Source: Leguminivora glycinivorella (taxonomy: Eukaryota; Arthropoda; Insecta; Lepidoptera; Tortricidae). From it: 64,000 nt of DNA. The position numbers were made by a program, and so were the translations under genes. The notes under the pieces were generated by a model, which saw only the letters and a list, made by a program, of their open reading frames with translations, made no database searches and was not told where the DNA came from. The stretch lies in contig NC_062980.1 in the NCBI RefSeq assembly GCF_023078275.1, forward strand, positions 11,674,783 through 11,738,782, given 5' to 3'. Below are positions 11,862 to 24,454 of this stretch, in pieces (position 1 is the first letter of the stretch; each line of letters starts with the position of its first letter).

Positions 11862-12321
11862 TACGTTAATTTAAATATTTAGTTGTTGGTTGTTATTCAA
11901 CTTTGTGCATACCCATAGGTGCGCGACCATACGCACACACCACACGCACGCATAGGACCGCGTACTTATTAGTAAGATCATATATCGTTCGTATGGTTTC
12001 ATAGAATTCGTAGTAGCATAAACAAAACATAATGGGCGTAGTATAAACGGAACGTAATATTGGTCTTGAATGAATGGCGGGTAGTTCCATAGGTCACGTT
12101 AGCTTATTCCTTACGTTAATTTAAATATTGAGTTGTTGGTTGTTAATCAACTTTGTGCACATCCATAGGTTATAGTGACCGCGTACTTATTAGTAGGATT
12201 GTAGTTGGTTTGATATAGTTCGTCATAGCATAAACAAAACATAATGGGCGTAGTGAAAACGGAACGTAATATTTGTCTTGAAGGAATGGCGGGTAGTTCC
12301 ATAGGTCACGTTAGATTATAC
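11862..12321 (+). repeat. Tandem duplication, 251-bp unit, 2 copies
   Basis: Copy 1 is 11862-12112 and copy 2 is 12113-about 12321. Shared blocks include acgttaatttaaatatt, gttgttggttgtta, ccgcgtacttattagta, cataatgggcgtag and ggcgggtagttccatagg. Copy 2 lacks about 35 bases of acgcacac-rich sequence that copy 1 has. Confidence 0.9.
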
Positions 12322-12540
12322 CTTGTATTTTGCAATAAATTAAATGTTGTTGATTGTTTTAGGTTACCAGCTATGCTATAACGTTCGAAGTGAATATTTT
12401 CAGTTTAGTTTGATTCTTTTTAACAGTGTAACGGATACTTGTTTGTGTTTTGACGATTTATAAATAATATACGTGGGTCGGAGTTCGGGAACGATTATGA
12501 AGAGTGAACGTATTATTGGGTTAGTGCGTACAATCGGAGT

Positions 12541-12988
12541 TGAAAGTAAGTCTCAACGTCATCATTATCCTCCTTGCGTTATCTCGGTATTTGTCACGGC
12601 TCATGGGAGCTTGGGGTCCGCTTTGACAACTAATCCCAAGATTTGACGTAGGCACTAGTTTCACGGAAGTAAGTTTCAACGTCATCATTATCCTACTTGC
12701 GTTATCTCGGCATTTGCCAAGGCTCATGGGAGCTTGGGGTCCGCTTTGACAACTAATCCCAAGATTTGACGTAGGCACTAGTTTCACGGAAGTAAGTTTC
12801 AACGTCATCATTATCCTACTTGCGTTATCTCGGCATTTGCCAAGGCTCATGGGAGCTTGGGGTCCGCTTTGACAACTAATCCCAAGATTTGACGTAGGCA
12901 CTAGTTTCACGGAAGTAAGTTTCAACGTCATCATTATCCTCCTTGCGTTATCTCGGCATTTGCCACGGCTCATGGGAGCTTGGGGTCC
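12541..12988 (-). repeat. 123-bp tandem array derived from a LINE 3' end (left part)
   Basis: The block ggctcatgggagcttggg begins at 12598, 12721, 12844 and 12967, giving an exact 123-bp period. On the minus strand the unit reads as the 3' end of a non-LTR retrotransposon: agcggaccccaagctccc, then gagataacgcaagga and a GATAATGATG tail. A single dispersed copy lies at 49268-49432 on the + strand. The 169-codon minus-strand frame across the array exists only because 123 is a multiple of 3 and is not a gene. Confidence 0.9.
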
Positions 12989-15060
12989 CAAGTAACATTT
13001 TAGTGCTATAATTTTGGTTTTCGACGCCAAAAGCTACTATAGATGTCGTATAAAGGTTTTCGGCGTGACCGCTTGTCGTATAAAAGCCTCCAGTAACACC
13101 TTTTAGCTCTATAAGCTTATACCGCTAAAAGGTGTTATTAGGAAGTGATGTAAACGTTTATATCACCATTTTATAGAGCCGCTATAGGCCTGGTCTATAA
13201 CAGGATCAAATATGACTACTATAGATCTATATTATTGTATAATAGTGTTAGGAATCACTGCTATGCAATCAATTTGTGCTATTAAGGTTCCCGACAAGCC
13301 GCTATAGTTGTTGCGTTATACAGCTAAAAGGTGTTATTAGGAAGTGATGTAAACGTTTATATCACCATTTTATAGAGCCGCTATAGGCCTGGTCTATAAC
13401 AGGATCAAATATGACTACTATATAACAATATTATTATATAATGGTGTTAGAAATCACTGTTATGCAATCAGTATGCGCTATTAAGGTTCCCGACAAGCCG
13501 CTATAGTTGTTGCGTTATACAGCTAAAAGGTGTTATTAGGAAGTGATGTAAACGTTTATATCACCATTTTATAGAGCCGCTATAGGCCTGGTGTATAACA
13601 GGATGAAAAATGACTACTATAGAACAATATTATTATATAATGGTGTTAGAAATCACTGTTATGCAATCAATTTACGCTATTAAGGTTCCTGACAAGCCGC
13701 TATAGTTGTTGTGCTATACAGCTTAAAGGTGTTATTAGGAAGTGATGTAAACGTTTATATCACCTTTTTATAGAGCCGCTATAGGCCTGGTCTATAACAG
13801 GATCAAATAACCTACTAAAGAACAATATTATTGTATAATAGTGTTAGGAATCACTGTTATGCTATCAATTTGCGCTATTAAGGTTCCCAACAAGCCGCTT
13901 ATAGTATTTTTAGTAGTCGTATTTTAACAGAAATTAAAACCTAACTATACCACTATTTTGGGATATAGTGGCTTTGGAAAACACTGCTACAGTATTTAAC
14001 ACTGTAGTAGTGATATGAATACCATTATAGAGCTATTTTGCTGTATAATTAAGTTTTCAGGATACGTTTATATAGCTTTGAAAAGCCTTAATAGTCGTTT
14101 TCTAATGCCTTTTATATCTCATCGCCGTATACGTCACAATTACTCTTTTATATCACAGAACTGTGGAATAATGGTTTCGGTATCTCTTTTAAAACACAAT
14201 AGCGTTATAGCTGAGTTTACTATATGTTTTATAAAAAAAAACTGTTTAGAAGATCTTTCTATAGTAAAACATTGAAAACAAGTATTGTTTTCTATATAAA
14301 GAACTTATAAGTTAAACTGGATCATAGTTAAAGTCTCATGCAACCCTAATTGAATCCACAATGGCGGGCTTATGGTAGTGAATGCGTATGATAAGTGACA
14401 TAGTCGAACTATAAAAGCGTATGTTTTACTTCTTGGATCCATAGTAGAAACTATGGTGCCAATAATTTTATTGTATTAAATTATATTTATTTATTTTATT
14501 CAAAACAGGTATAAATCGAGGGCGCACTTAAAATACTCCATTAAACTAATATTCTTTTAACGGTAAAATTTCCATCGCATACCTTTTTGCAGTAATGATG
14601 GAATTATACGAAATCCAAATTATTTTGATTGACACTAAACTTCACAAGTTCACACGCCACTTTTCATAAAGTTCCTCGTTTAGAACAGTTTTTGTTAAAT
14701 ATTACACACATTAAATTATTTTAGAAATTTCATTCATTCGCATTAAAAGGGACGGCAACTGCTATTACAGAACAAAAAACCTGTATAACGGAATCTCAAA
14801 TGCTACTATAGCATAAATTGATACTATAATAGCGTTACTGTGTCCTCTATGTCAACAAATTAGCACAATAGTCATCATCACATCACCATTATAGACCTTA
14901 AACGTCACGGATGATACTGCTATAGCCCTATTATATCACTAAATGGCTGCATAATTGCGCCAAATCGGCTCTACAGTACCAATATAGACTATTTATAGGA
15001 CCATTTAATGTGATTTAATTTGGTGCTCTCGACCACTATAGGACCAGAAATTGTTACTTG
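12989..15060. mobile_element. 2,072-bp DNA element inserted in the 123-bp array
   Basis: The ends CAAGTAACATTTT and AAATTGTTACTTG are inverted repeats (9-base core plus further partial matches), with gggtcc immediately outside on both sides. Removing 2,078 bases (element plus one 6-base duplication) restores the exact 123-bp phase of the host array: 12967 plus 123 plus 2078 equals 15168. The interior is dense in ctata/tatag motifs and has a 199-bp repeat block. No transposase is seen; the 86-codon frame at 14015-14275 is not recognisable. Because the element end cttg also occurs in the target, the duplication could be read as 4, 6 or up to 10 bases. Superfamily unknown. Confidence 0.8.
13120..13915 (+). 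repeat. Four 199-bp tandem repeats inside the DNA element
   Basis: The motif ggtgttattaggaagtgatg starts at 13131, 13330, 13529 and 13728, with a period of exactly 199 bp. Units also share gccgctataggcctggt and ttcccgacaagccgctat. Just before the first unit, cacctttta and taaaaggtg form a small hairpin (13096-13136). Confidence 0.92.
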
Positions 15061-15375
15061 GGGTCCGCTTTGACAACTAATCCCAAGATTTGGCATAGGC
15101 ACTAGTTTCACGGAAGTAAGTTTCAACGTCATCATTATCCTCCTTGCGTTATCTCGGCATTTGCCACGGCTCATGGGAGCTTGGGGTCCGCTTTGACAAC
15201 TAATCCCAAGGTTTGGCATAGGCACTAGTTTCACGGAAGTAAGTTTCAACGTCATCATTATCCTACTTGCGTTATCTCGGCATTTGCCACGGCTCATGGG
15301 AGCTTGGGGTCCGCTTTGACAACTAATTCCAAGATTTAGCGTAGGCACTAGTTTCACGGAAGTAAGTCTCAAAGT
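15061..15375 (-). repeat. 123-bp tandem array, right part
   Basis: Continuation of the array: ggctcatgggagcttggg starts at 15168 and 15291, again 123 apart. Together with the left part there are six copies of this block. The array ends in caaagtatgtatg sequence near 15370. Confidence 0.9.
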
Positions 15376-15910
15376 ATGTATGTTTATAGTAGTCTGTCCC
15401 TTATACGCGTAAAGGCAGTAGAAGATTCTGTAATATTTACTAGGGTTTATGTCGAAATAAATCAAAATCGTGTGTATGTTAATTTGGTAATATGATGACG
15501 AGTATTTACCTATTTAGTTACGTGTAGATATGGTAGAAGTAGGTGTAGTCTATAAATAGCGGCCGTGTGTTTGCAACCTTGCTGGTACTATTAGTGATTT
15601 GTTTATATGCGTGATTTTTGTAATGGTTGTCACATAATTATTACATTCAATTTGCGATTAATTACATTATAGAAGTGAGTAGTGTATGTATGGTTCTCAA
15701 TGGTTTATTTGAATCGTAGATGTGTTCGATACAGTTTTAGGTAGCGTTAAGTTCTTTCATTCAAACGATCAGAAATGTATCAAATAGTTAGTTTAATCGT
15801 AATATTACCTAATATGAATAAACGTAAAGAAATAGTACCTATAGGATTTGAAATAAACGGACGTTGTAGGTAATTGCATTCCTTTATTTACTATATTATT
15901 CAAATTGTTC
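15376..15910. other. Unassigned AT-rich DNA
   Basis: No gene or repeat recognised. Confidence 0.45.
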
Positions 15911-15919
15911 ATTTCTCAA

Positions 15920-16150
15920 TTCTCGGTCCATGGGCGAGGAGAATCGACGAGCACCTCCGTCAGCGGATTACCAGACCTCCAGTTTACCAGTGTATCGTCG
16001 AGGTTTTGGGAACCCTTCTACATGGACATGCTGCCACATTACCGCCACCTCGGGCCACTTGCAAAATACATCGGGCCAAGGTGCTTCTCGTCGGCATCTA
16101 GCCGAGGCGCCGTGACTAGGACGTGCAAATGCAAAATGGAGTATTACTGA
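15920..16150 (+). other. GC-rich open stretch, possible exon
   Basis: A sharp rise in GC occurs against an AT-rich background. All three plus frames carry 60-80 codon open stretches, so the coding frame cannot be chosen. A pyrimidine-rich run (ttgttcatttctcaattctc) precedes it. Nothing resembles a known domain. It could be a non-coding exon, a decayed gene piece or a regulatory island. Confidence 0.25.
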
Positions 16151-16529
16151 AGACAATACAAACGGTGCGTTGGTTCTGAATTGATATTTCTCTTAATCTT
16201 GATTGATTTGATTTCATATTTTGTGTAAAATTTGGCATACTTCCCTAGGTCGTCATATTGAGCATAATCTAAGCCTGGATCGTGCTGTAAACGGTAATTT
16301 ATTATTTATTTAATTAAGAGAAGTAATTTAATATTGATGTCCCTTTTATGGTATGATTATAATTTATAATTAAATATCAAAATGATGATCACTCTAGGGT
16401 GTAAAGGTAATTCCCATATTCTTAACAATCTTATTACATTGTGCAGTATTTATAGGTTTCACGTTTTATTTTAATCGGAACTATCAAACTAAACTAATAA
16501 AATAAAATAAATAAATAGATATTATGGTA

Positions 16530-16660
16530 CACTTTTACAGATTAGTCCTGGTAGGTCGAAAGATTGTCTTGTGGGAACTCAGACAATTACTTATATATAA
16601 AATATAAATACTTACATACATACAGAAAATATCCCTGACTCTGGAACAAATATTTAGATA
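16530..16660 (-). repeat. Decayed fragment of the tRNA-derived SINE family
   Basis: The segment acatacagaaaatatccctg and ctctggaacaaatattta matches the body of the SINE at 723-959 in the same orientation; the tRNA head is absent. Confidence 0.6.
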
Positions 16661-16664
16661 TGTT

Positions 16665-16890
16665 ATAAACACAATTTTATTTCTATTTCCGGTTCACGAG
16701 CGGTTGCGGGTGCGAGCCTGATGCCATCGGCGACATGCAGAGCTTTACTACGGCGCTACGACGGGCCTCCTCTGCCACGACGGGCGTCAGACGCAAGCTT
16801 CTTTACGACAAGCTACGCGTGAGCCACTCCGTCTTCATCGTCATGAACCGTGAGATCTTCGGACAGCGGCCGTCAACCCTGACGCTATAG
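16665..16890 (+). other. GC-rich open frame, unidentified
   Basis: This frame is open for about 75 codons, from a TAA at about 16659 to the TAG at 16888-16890. The first ATG is at 16735, leaving 51 residues. It is GC-rich with third-position G/C preference (runs such as ctt ctt tac gac aag cta), unlike its surroundings, and looks more coding-like than nearby frames. The peptide is basic (RRKLLYDKLR) with no motif I recognise. If it is an exon, the cacgag just before 16701 could be an acceptor. Alternatives are a non-coding exon or a transferred or captured piece of a gene. Confidence 0.3.
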
Positions 16891-19800
16891 TCTATGCGGC
16901 GACCTAGATGATTTACTTACTTGCGTAGAATGTAACTATACTGCGTGTCCCGAGATTTTAGGCGGGGTAGTTTTGACGTTAGGTACGTTTTATTTACTTA
17001 AATGATTAAATTGATTGCGGCATATTTGTTTAAGATTAAGACACGTGTTAAGTATATTTGCCACACACGTATTTATTAATGATAATTATTGATTTACATG
17101 CCTAGTCGTTGACTGTGAAAGTAGACGTTTCTCATGACAAATGAAGTTATTCCTGACTCTATTTTTGATATTACGAGACCTTTTGATTATCTGGTAAAGC
17201 CACTTGTTTGATAATTAATAATATTGACACCTACTTAATGATCATGATGACGTATTCATTTTAGATGTAAGATGCTAGGTACCATATTATCCAAATATAT
17301 CTCGTATCCAAGTTCTAATATAACAATTCATATTTATTTCACTATAAGAATAATATTTAAATACACACGAGTACATACATAGCTTCAATCTATTTATATA
17401 TCTATATTTCGCACACGTTGATTCAGTCTTGGCTGGTTGCGAATCATGAATCATTTGCAGTGCATTACAATGACATTGCTAAGGTGTAATGTTAGATTTA
17501 TTATTAATGCATCATTCATTAAACAGATTGGCATAGATATATATGGTCTTACGTAAACTTCAATTTCAAGTCAGCATGATTCGCAAACAGCTATATTCTA
17601 TGAAGTTCAGGAGTCATGAAATGCTATTGTGGGTGTGATATTCTATCATTAGAATTTTATACATACCCAATTCACGTGTCATACTGAATCAAGTCATTTG
17701 ACTGAAACTATGTTTAATACATATTAAATGTAAGGTTGTACTCCGATACGTCCGTCCGTTCGAAAGTAGGCATATTATATTTATTTACTAATTTGTAGTT
17801 GTTGAAACCGGTCACAGTGGCTTTATTATTATACATGTGGCTGTTTCGACAATGAGGTAATTTTAGTTATATCTGGAACTGTCTTTATATTGACTCATTC
17901 CAGTTATGACAAGGGTTTCGGTACTACCCAAATTTATATTCATGTAAGATTAAGCTGAGCGATGGTTCTAGTCCAGGTTGAGGAAATACGAACCATGTGT
18001 TTTATTATAGGGCCCCCGTCTCTGTTTCATTGAAGAGGGCTTCTCCTCAGGTCCCATCCCCACTGAAAGTAATCCTTGAAAAGGGAGGGCTACGGTGGAG
18101 TAACACGTGTAGCGGAGCTGCTAAGTATCTTGTTTGTAGTAATCTTATGATTCATACAAAACGTTTACTGGCCTTCCCTCTAACTATAGAGACGCGTGTG
18201 ATCATGGAGAATTATATGATCTTTTATCGGACTCTGGTCGGATACCACACATCAAAGCCGTCTAGAACCTATGAGAGATTATTAACCTCCCGTGGACGAT
18301 AATTGTGTATTGTCGTTTACCGGTACAAGTCGTCTAAGACTCCTTTATATATTAAACAACTATATATTTTATATGGATGAGATAGTCTTGTATCGGGGCC
18401 AATGATAATATAAATTGTTGGAGGAGCGCTAACCCCTTTACCTCTTCAATAAAACTCAATTATTACTGAGTCTTGGTTTGGCCATACCTCGGTAATGAGG
18501 ACAAAAATTAGTCAGTAAGATATTTAGTATGATTCAACCTGGAATTAGGCCTGTATTGAAAATGCTTGGCATTTTTGTGGTAATGGGTAATTTAATCAAA
18601 TCCTTTTCCACTGGCTTTTATTTGTATTATTTCGATAATTCTAAATGATTTTCAGTACTTTGTATCTGTAAAGAAATAAAGAATGGGTGGTTTCAGGACG
18701 TTGTCGGTCAGTTTTATATCATTGCTGTGTTTATAGTCTCTCTTGGACACTATTTGTCGATTAACTATCTACTGTACTCGCTACTGTATTCACATGAGGC
18801 ACTTTCACGAAAAAAAGGTTTAGGGTTCATACTGAAACGTATTATAGCCAATTACACGTCTAAAAATACTCGGACAGTCGAGTAAATGGCGAATTCATTA
18901 TGGTTGCATGATCGATATTATTACCCAAGGGTTTGCAAAATTATGCAAGTTACTATGTAACATACACCCGGGCTAGGTAGGGCCCATAATGATTGTATTT
19001 GTATGTAATATATTTCTGGTAGCGTGTGGAGTGTTTCATGTAGGACTTTGGTTGACATAGTTGTCTATAGAGGTGACGTATGCATAGTAATTTTATAAGA
19101 ATCACAGCCTGGCCTTTCAGTGAATTGCAAACAACTATTCTTTGTACATAATATACAATTATAGTCTGAGTTACAAAAGCCAGATCCCTACCCAACCAAC
19201 CAAGTCTAAAATATATATATATATATATTTTCATGATATATTTTGTTTGACCAATATAAGCGTGCTATAGATGTTAATAAAAACATCATGTCTAAACCAC
19301 GTTTATAGATACTGGTCTTGTTTATTTTATGGTTAATAATCAGACTGATAATCCCACAATAGCATTTTATAAGCAGGAATAATGGTTTATAATATTATTA
19401 TTTGTGTCCTCGAATTTCATGAAATATCATGAAATTCCGTATTATCGTCTTATTCAACTGGCTTAATTTAATAAACAATTGTATTTTACTTTTGCGCGAT
19501 GTTACAGGTGCATAATGAAATGGCTGATCTCATGATATCAAGGGCAACGCTTATATCATTGTCTTGTTTATGATCGTTTATGGGTGCTCATGTCACATAC
19601 TTACTTACTTATTTGGTCCCGGTTTCAGTACTCTTTAGTCTGAACCTTACGTGACGTAGTCCATGTAGACGACGGGTCTACGGTATTGCAGACGATGCGG
19701 GTCCAAGTGACTATAATACCATGCGTATGGGTGCGTTCACGTAGGGGCTTGCGGCTAGACATATTTTTAGTACCCATTATAACGACTTATGCATGATAAT

Positions 19801-22265
19801 TTTATGAGATTTCAAAGCTTGCCTTAACGTTGATTGCAACCAGCTATTTTATTTATTGATATAAATGAATATTAATTTAGTCATAAGCCAGATTTACCTG
19901 TCAGGTTTATTGATCTTATAACATATTAATATGTTATTTAACTTGAATCTCAACAAACATATTTTATAAATCTCAATTTATCTCTAAATTTCACTATCGT
20001 TCAACAGTGTTTATAAACCAATATTTTAACCAAACACCATTAATAACTTATTATTATCGTGGTTTTCTAATTATTAAATTATAAACCACAAAATCCTTTC
20101 ATATACTTCTAGTTGCGTTAATTATGCCATACATTTAGAAGTATTTAGTTCTATCTTTGGTTGTAATTAATAGATAATTTAGATCGCTTTAAGGATGCGG
20201 ATTATGCTTGTTGGAACATATCACTGGTTGTATCACTAACATGTCTCACACCTCAGGAGCTTTGGCTACTACTTATCATAACGTTAGTCTATACTACCCT
20301 AGATGATTTTGCCATACATTGTTTGTGTATTTTAATATGCTTTACTTCTTTGTCCGTAACATATTTTATTATGCTTGTGTACAGGTTAAACTTGGGCAGT
20401 CAGGTTTTTGTTTCCGTCTACTTTTCCTGACGTAGGGACTTGGCCCTAGTAATGAAGGCGGTGTATTCAAGTAGATCCTAATCAGATTTAATTGAATACA
20501 GAGTTATAATAATTATTTTCTGATAAAAGTATAAATGATTATAGATACAATAAATCGAAATGTTTTAGTACCTAATCTTTTGTTTATTTTATACTCCACC
20601 CTCGTAGCTTACACCCTAATTATTATAGGTTCAACTTTTAGTTAATGGTAAGCATTAAAGCTTGAGTAGAGTCAATAATCTTATTGAAGTAGCTTTCATT
20701 ATTTCTTTGAGCTTACCCTGGGTAAGACGTTACAATGTTCTCCAAAGGGAATGTAAACTTGTCGAGAAACTTTAAATTGCATTTTAAATTTACCTCGTTA
20801 ACATTACACTCGTATTCAAATGGGTTTTAAAATGTTTACAGCTATACTAATTCTGCGTAAAAGCAAAGTTTTGATTACTACTTGGATATAAAACTAAAAA
20901 TTACCCGAGGGCTGATTTTGACGTTAGACGGTACGCATCTATGCATACATACACATAATGCGGTATTTTATAGGCTGAATTTGATTTAACCTCAATTCAG
21001 CTAAAATCAGTAGAGTTCGCACTTCGCACGCCAAGTAAATAAATGACTTAGGCATAATAATACACGACCTTGGGTTTGATTGCTTACAGACATAGACATT
21101 TTATTAATAATATTATGAATATTACACGTTCATCAATTATTTAACAGCAATTAAATAAAGATTAATACAATTTCGAATATTAAATTGAAAGATGCATTAA
21201 TTGATTATATTACATATGTCATTTAGATTTGTCATTTATATTGAAGATAATCATTGGCAAAGGTATTCGTTTTGACGAAAAATTAAAAGTGTACATACAA
21301 ACACATTCTTTAGCGAAAGGAATGGTATTACTAATAGTAATGTTCTTTTATTTTATGTTTCGTCCTACACTATCGTAAGTCAGTAAGAGTCAATTATAGT
21401 TTAATATTTTTATTATCAAATAAAGTTTCCATGCTTAATATTTTCACAGTTTCTAAACGATGATGTTTGAAGAGGAAATAATTGGGTGTTAATGTAGGCA
21501 ATTACGAAGTTTGTTAAAATTGTCGTAAATTAAGTTTGCGTTCTTATGACAAATACAGAGGAACTTTGTCAGCCGAGATAAGGTAACTCTGTTCAAGTGT
21601 TCAACAGTCTGTTTATAAGGAAAGATAAAGACATTTTCATTTACATAAATACAAGTTAAATATTGTTTCATTGAACTAGCAGCCTTTTTTACATAAATTT
21701 GTTTTAAATCCTACAGTGCTTTTTCTCTTCTGTTTTTAAACTGTAATGAGCAAAGAATTAAAAAAAACATATCTTAAGTAGAATTGTGTTAGGCTATTAG
21801 CATGAAGATCAATGTTCTTATTATAGGTCGTTTTCTCCGGATTAAAAACGTCTTTTACTTAAGAAACTTAAAAATAATTATATTTAATAAGATTAGTTCT
21901 TTAAAATAATACCACCTACAAAGATAACTTTGTATAATACGAGTCAATAACTTCGTGCCTTATTTTCATAACATATTACATCAATATAATTTAATGACCG
22001 TTAATCTTATTTGTGTTGTATAATGTTATCTGTTTTATTTTAAACTTTGCGCGTAATTACAAATTTTATCCCCTCTTTTAATTTCCCACGAAGCTCTGGT
22101 AAACATCCTGGCTGCCACAAACGCGTAGCCCAGAAAAAGTTGGGCGATCGAAGCGCGTATTAAAAAGTTATCTGTACCCTAATTTACCTGTTGGAGGATA
22201 CAACTTCACCGCAAGCGTACGTGGGGAACGGATTATTGCAGCCAATATCTACGCAAATAATAAAA
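16891..22265. other. Long AT-rich stretch without a supported gene
   Basis: Mostly unique-looking AT-rich sequence. A TA microsatellite lies at 19210-19230. GC-richer islets at 18000-18300 and 19600-19760 hold a 101-codon frame (17997-18302) with no recognisable domain. No repeat ends, tRNA boxes or splice-bounded frames were found. Confidence 0.4.
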
Positions 22266-22267
22266 TA

Positions 22268-22544
22268 CAGGGTGATTACACATTTGCAGTCATTAGTGGG
22301 GTAATATAATATTGTATAGGTCATACTGCACTACTTCTGCTATGGGACGTTTATCTCAAAAACGCGAAAAAAAATACTGTTTCATATGTTTCGTGAATCT
22401 TGACATTTTCTATTTTAATTAGGTCTGAGCTTATATTATATTTTCGCGGTTTCGGGGCTAGTACGTAACACAGTTGATAGGTGCGTAGAACTTTAGGTTC
22501 ACTCCGTTTATGGTTGCTAAAATAAACATTTTGTATCACTGCCC
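22268..22544. mobile_element. Possible TA-flanked MITE
   Basis: The ends cagggtgattac and gtatcactgccc are imperfect inverted repeats, each flanked outside by TA, as in the Tc1/mariner pattern. The short terminal match makes this tentative. Confidence 0.3.
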
Positions 22545-22584
22545 TATATGATGTTTAACTTACACGCAAAAATAAAATATGGAC

Positions 22585-22753
22585 CATGCGCGGATCCAGG
22601 GGGGGGGGGTCATGGGGGTCATCACCCCCCTTGGAGCATAGGTTGGCCATACAAATAGACCTCGTGACCCCTCCCCCTGGGGCCTGGGCCTTTGCCACGT
22701 GACCCCCCCCCCCCCCCCCCCCCCGCGTGTTCACGAAGCTGGATCCGCGCTTG
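22585..22753. mobile_element. hAT-type MITE, copy 1
   Basis: The terminal inverted repeat catgcgcggatccag / ctggatccgcgcttg encloses G- and C-homopolymer blocks. Flanks atatggac and atatggat form an 8-base target duplication with one mismatch. A CA start and 8-base duplication are the hAT signature. Other copies lie at 42041-42157 and 51720-51870. It is too short to encode anything; it would depend on a hAT transposase elsewhere. Confidence 0.85.
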
Positions 22754-23427
22754 ATATGGATAGGTATTGCGTACGCAAAAGTATACGAAAACCATCATAA
22801 TTAGAACATGTAATTCTGCTAATTGCCTATTGGCCACGTGAAACCCCGAACTTGAAATTCCGTAGCGCGAACACTGACACACGATTGAGATATTTTAGAT
22901 ACGTTATCAAAATAGGAACTCGACATACATTATGGATGTGTCTACGTTAACATAGAACGACCGTGACCTAAGAAAGTCAGAATGCCGTATCGGTTCATAG
23001 AAAAATATACTATTAACCATAGTAGACGAGAAAATAAGACGGACTGTTCACCTCCAGGTTTTACTCATCTCATATTTATCACACCTTTAGATTAAGTATA
23101 TAGGAATTAAGTTTAGGTATATTAGATTTTACTTATCTCATATCTTTGTATTCGCTGTGTTGTGGCATTAAACGAATCTTCTTTCTTTCTCCATAAATAG
23201 TCAATATGGTTGAAATATGTGTATCAAAGGAGACCAGTTCAAAATAGAAATGTTAATTACGAATTTACTTGATACATATTGATTACATTTTTCAGACTGA
23301 ATAAAACGGGTCATACAACGATACGATATAAAAGTAAAGTCTTTATTATTTACCTGTATCTAGTTTTAACAGTTTTAAATCATGCGGCTTTGCCGGCTTC
23401 TAGTCTAGGAGCTGCAAGTTTCGCGTG

Positions 23428-23680
23428 TACACTGAGAGAAAATACAACCAGTTTTCATGTTCGTTCAACAAGTTTTTTGGTTAAAATAGCGCCTGCGTGC
23501 TCTTTGGTTCAAACAACAAGCTACTTGTCATTTGAATCGGCAATATATTTGAATCAACAAGTCGATTTTATAAAAACAACCTGACACATATTGTTTTAAA
23601 CATACGTTTGGCTGATTCAAACGGATAAACCGCAACAAGTCGAACTTGTTAAATTCACAATGCAAATTTCTCTCAGTGTA
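23428..23680. mobile_element. MITE with TACACTGAGAGAAA ends
   Basis: Exact 14-base inverted repeats tacactgagagaaa (23428-23441) and tttctctcagtgta (23667-23680) enclose 253 bp with internal caacaagt repeats. No clear target duplication was resolved. The 101-codon frame 23279-23584 crosses its edge and is not supported. Confidence 0.75.
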
Positions 23681-24049
23681 GGCTCACCATGCTTTGTTTA
23701 TGATTCTACGTGTATGTACTAGACTACTGACAAGTACGGACAACTATTGTAGAATGTACTGTGTTGAATTTACAAAAGTCCATTTTTGTTTATGTATATA
23801 GGCAGAACTGATTTGAATAGATACCTGCTGAAAAGAAGCTATGAAATATTTACTCTGAGCCCTCCTTTTATTTATTAACCTTTATCTTCTATGTCTATTA
23901 GCTAAAGTAAAACGGTAGCACTCTCCTAATCTCTTCAACGCTACGTTGGCTATGTACGCACGGTTTCTTTCTATTTATTTCTCTCGGTTTAAAAGTAAGT
24001 CTGAAAGAACTCCTTATAAGATCGCTTAACTAAGATCGCCTTTGTACAC

Positions 24050-24270
24050 GTTCATTGTTGTCTTTCTGTGTTATGTCATTGTTTTGTGCAACAGTATTTT
24101 TCTACTACCTACTGCTGATTACCGTTTTGTCAATTTTAAACATGAAAACGGGTCACCTGTGTTCCAGTAGCTACAAATAGCTAGACCAGTTATATTATTC
24201 TTGTTCATTGTTGTCTTTTCGTATTATGTAAAGTATTCTTTACTACTGCAGATCCCAGTTTTCTCATTTT
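24050..24270 (+). repeat. Diverged direct duplication
   Basis: Blocks around ttcattgttgtctttct (24050) and ttcattgttgtctttt (24205) share order and spacing with gaps, suggesting an old roughly 155-bp duplication. Confidence 0.4.
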
Positions 24271-24454
24271 CATTATTCTTCTGTGTGATTAAGAGGAATA
24301 GCGAAAATGCTAAAATGGAAAGGAGCCCCCCTTTCAACTTGGGAATTTTAGTTAAATATACAAGTGTTATTAACTAGACTTATCGAAAAAAAATTGTCCA
24401 TTAAGAACAACTCAGTCAAAAGATATTTAAAAAAAATCTTTAAAATCGAGGTTC

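Noticed and set aside
12521..13030. 169-codon minus-strand frame with a repeated peptide
   Set aside because: It is the 123-bp LINE-derived array read in frame; the period is a multiple of three so the peptide repeats, but there is no gene context.
14989..15465. 158-codon minus-strand frame
   Set aside because: Same array, right half; it begins in unrelated flanking DNA and ends in the inserted element.
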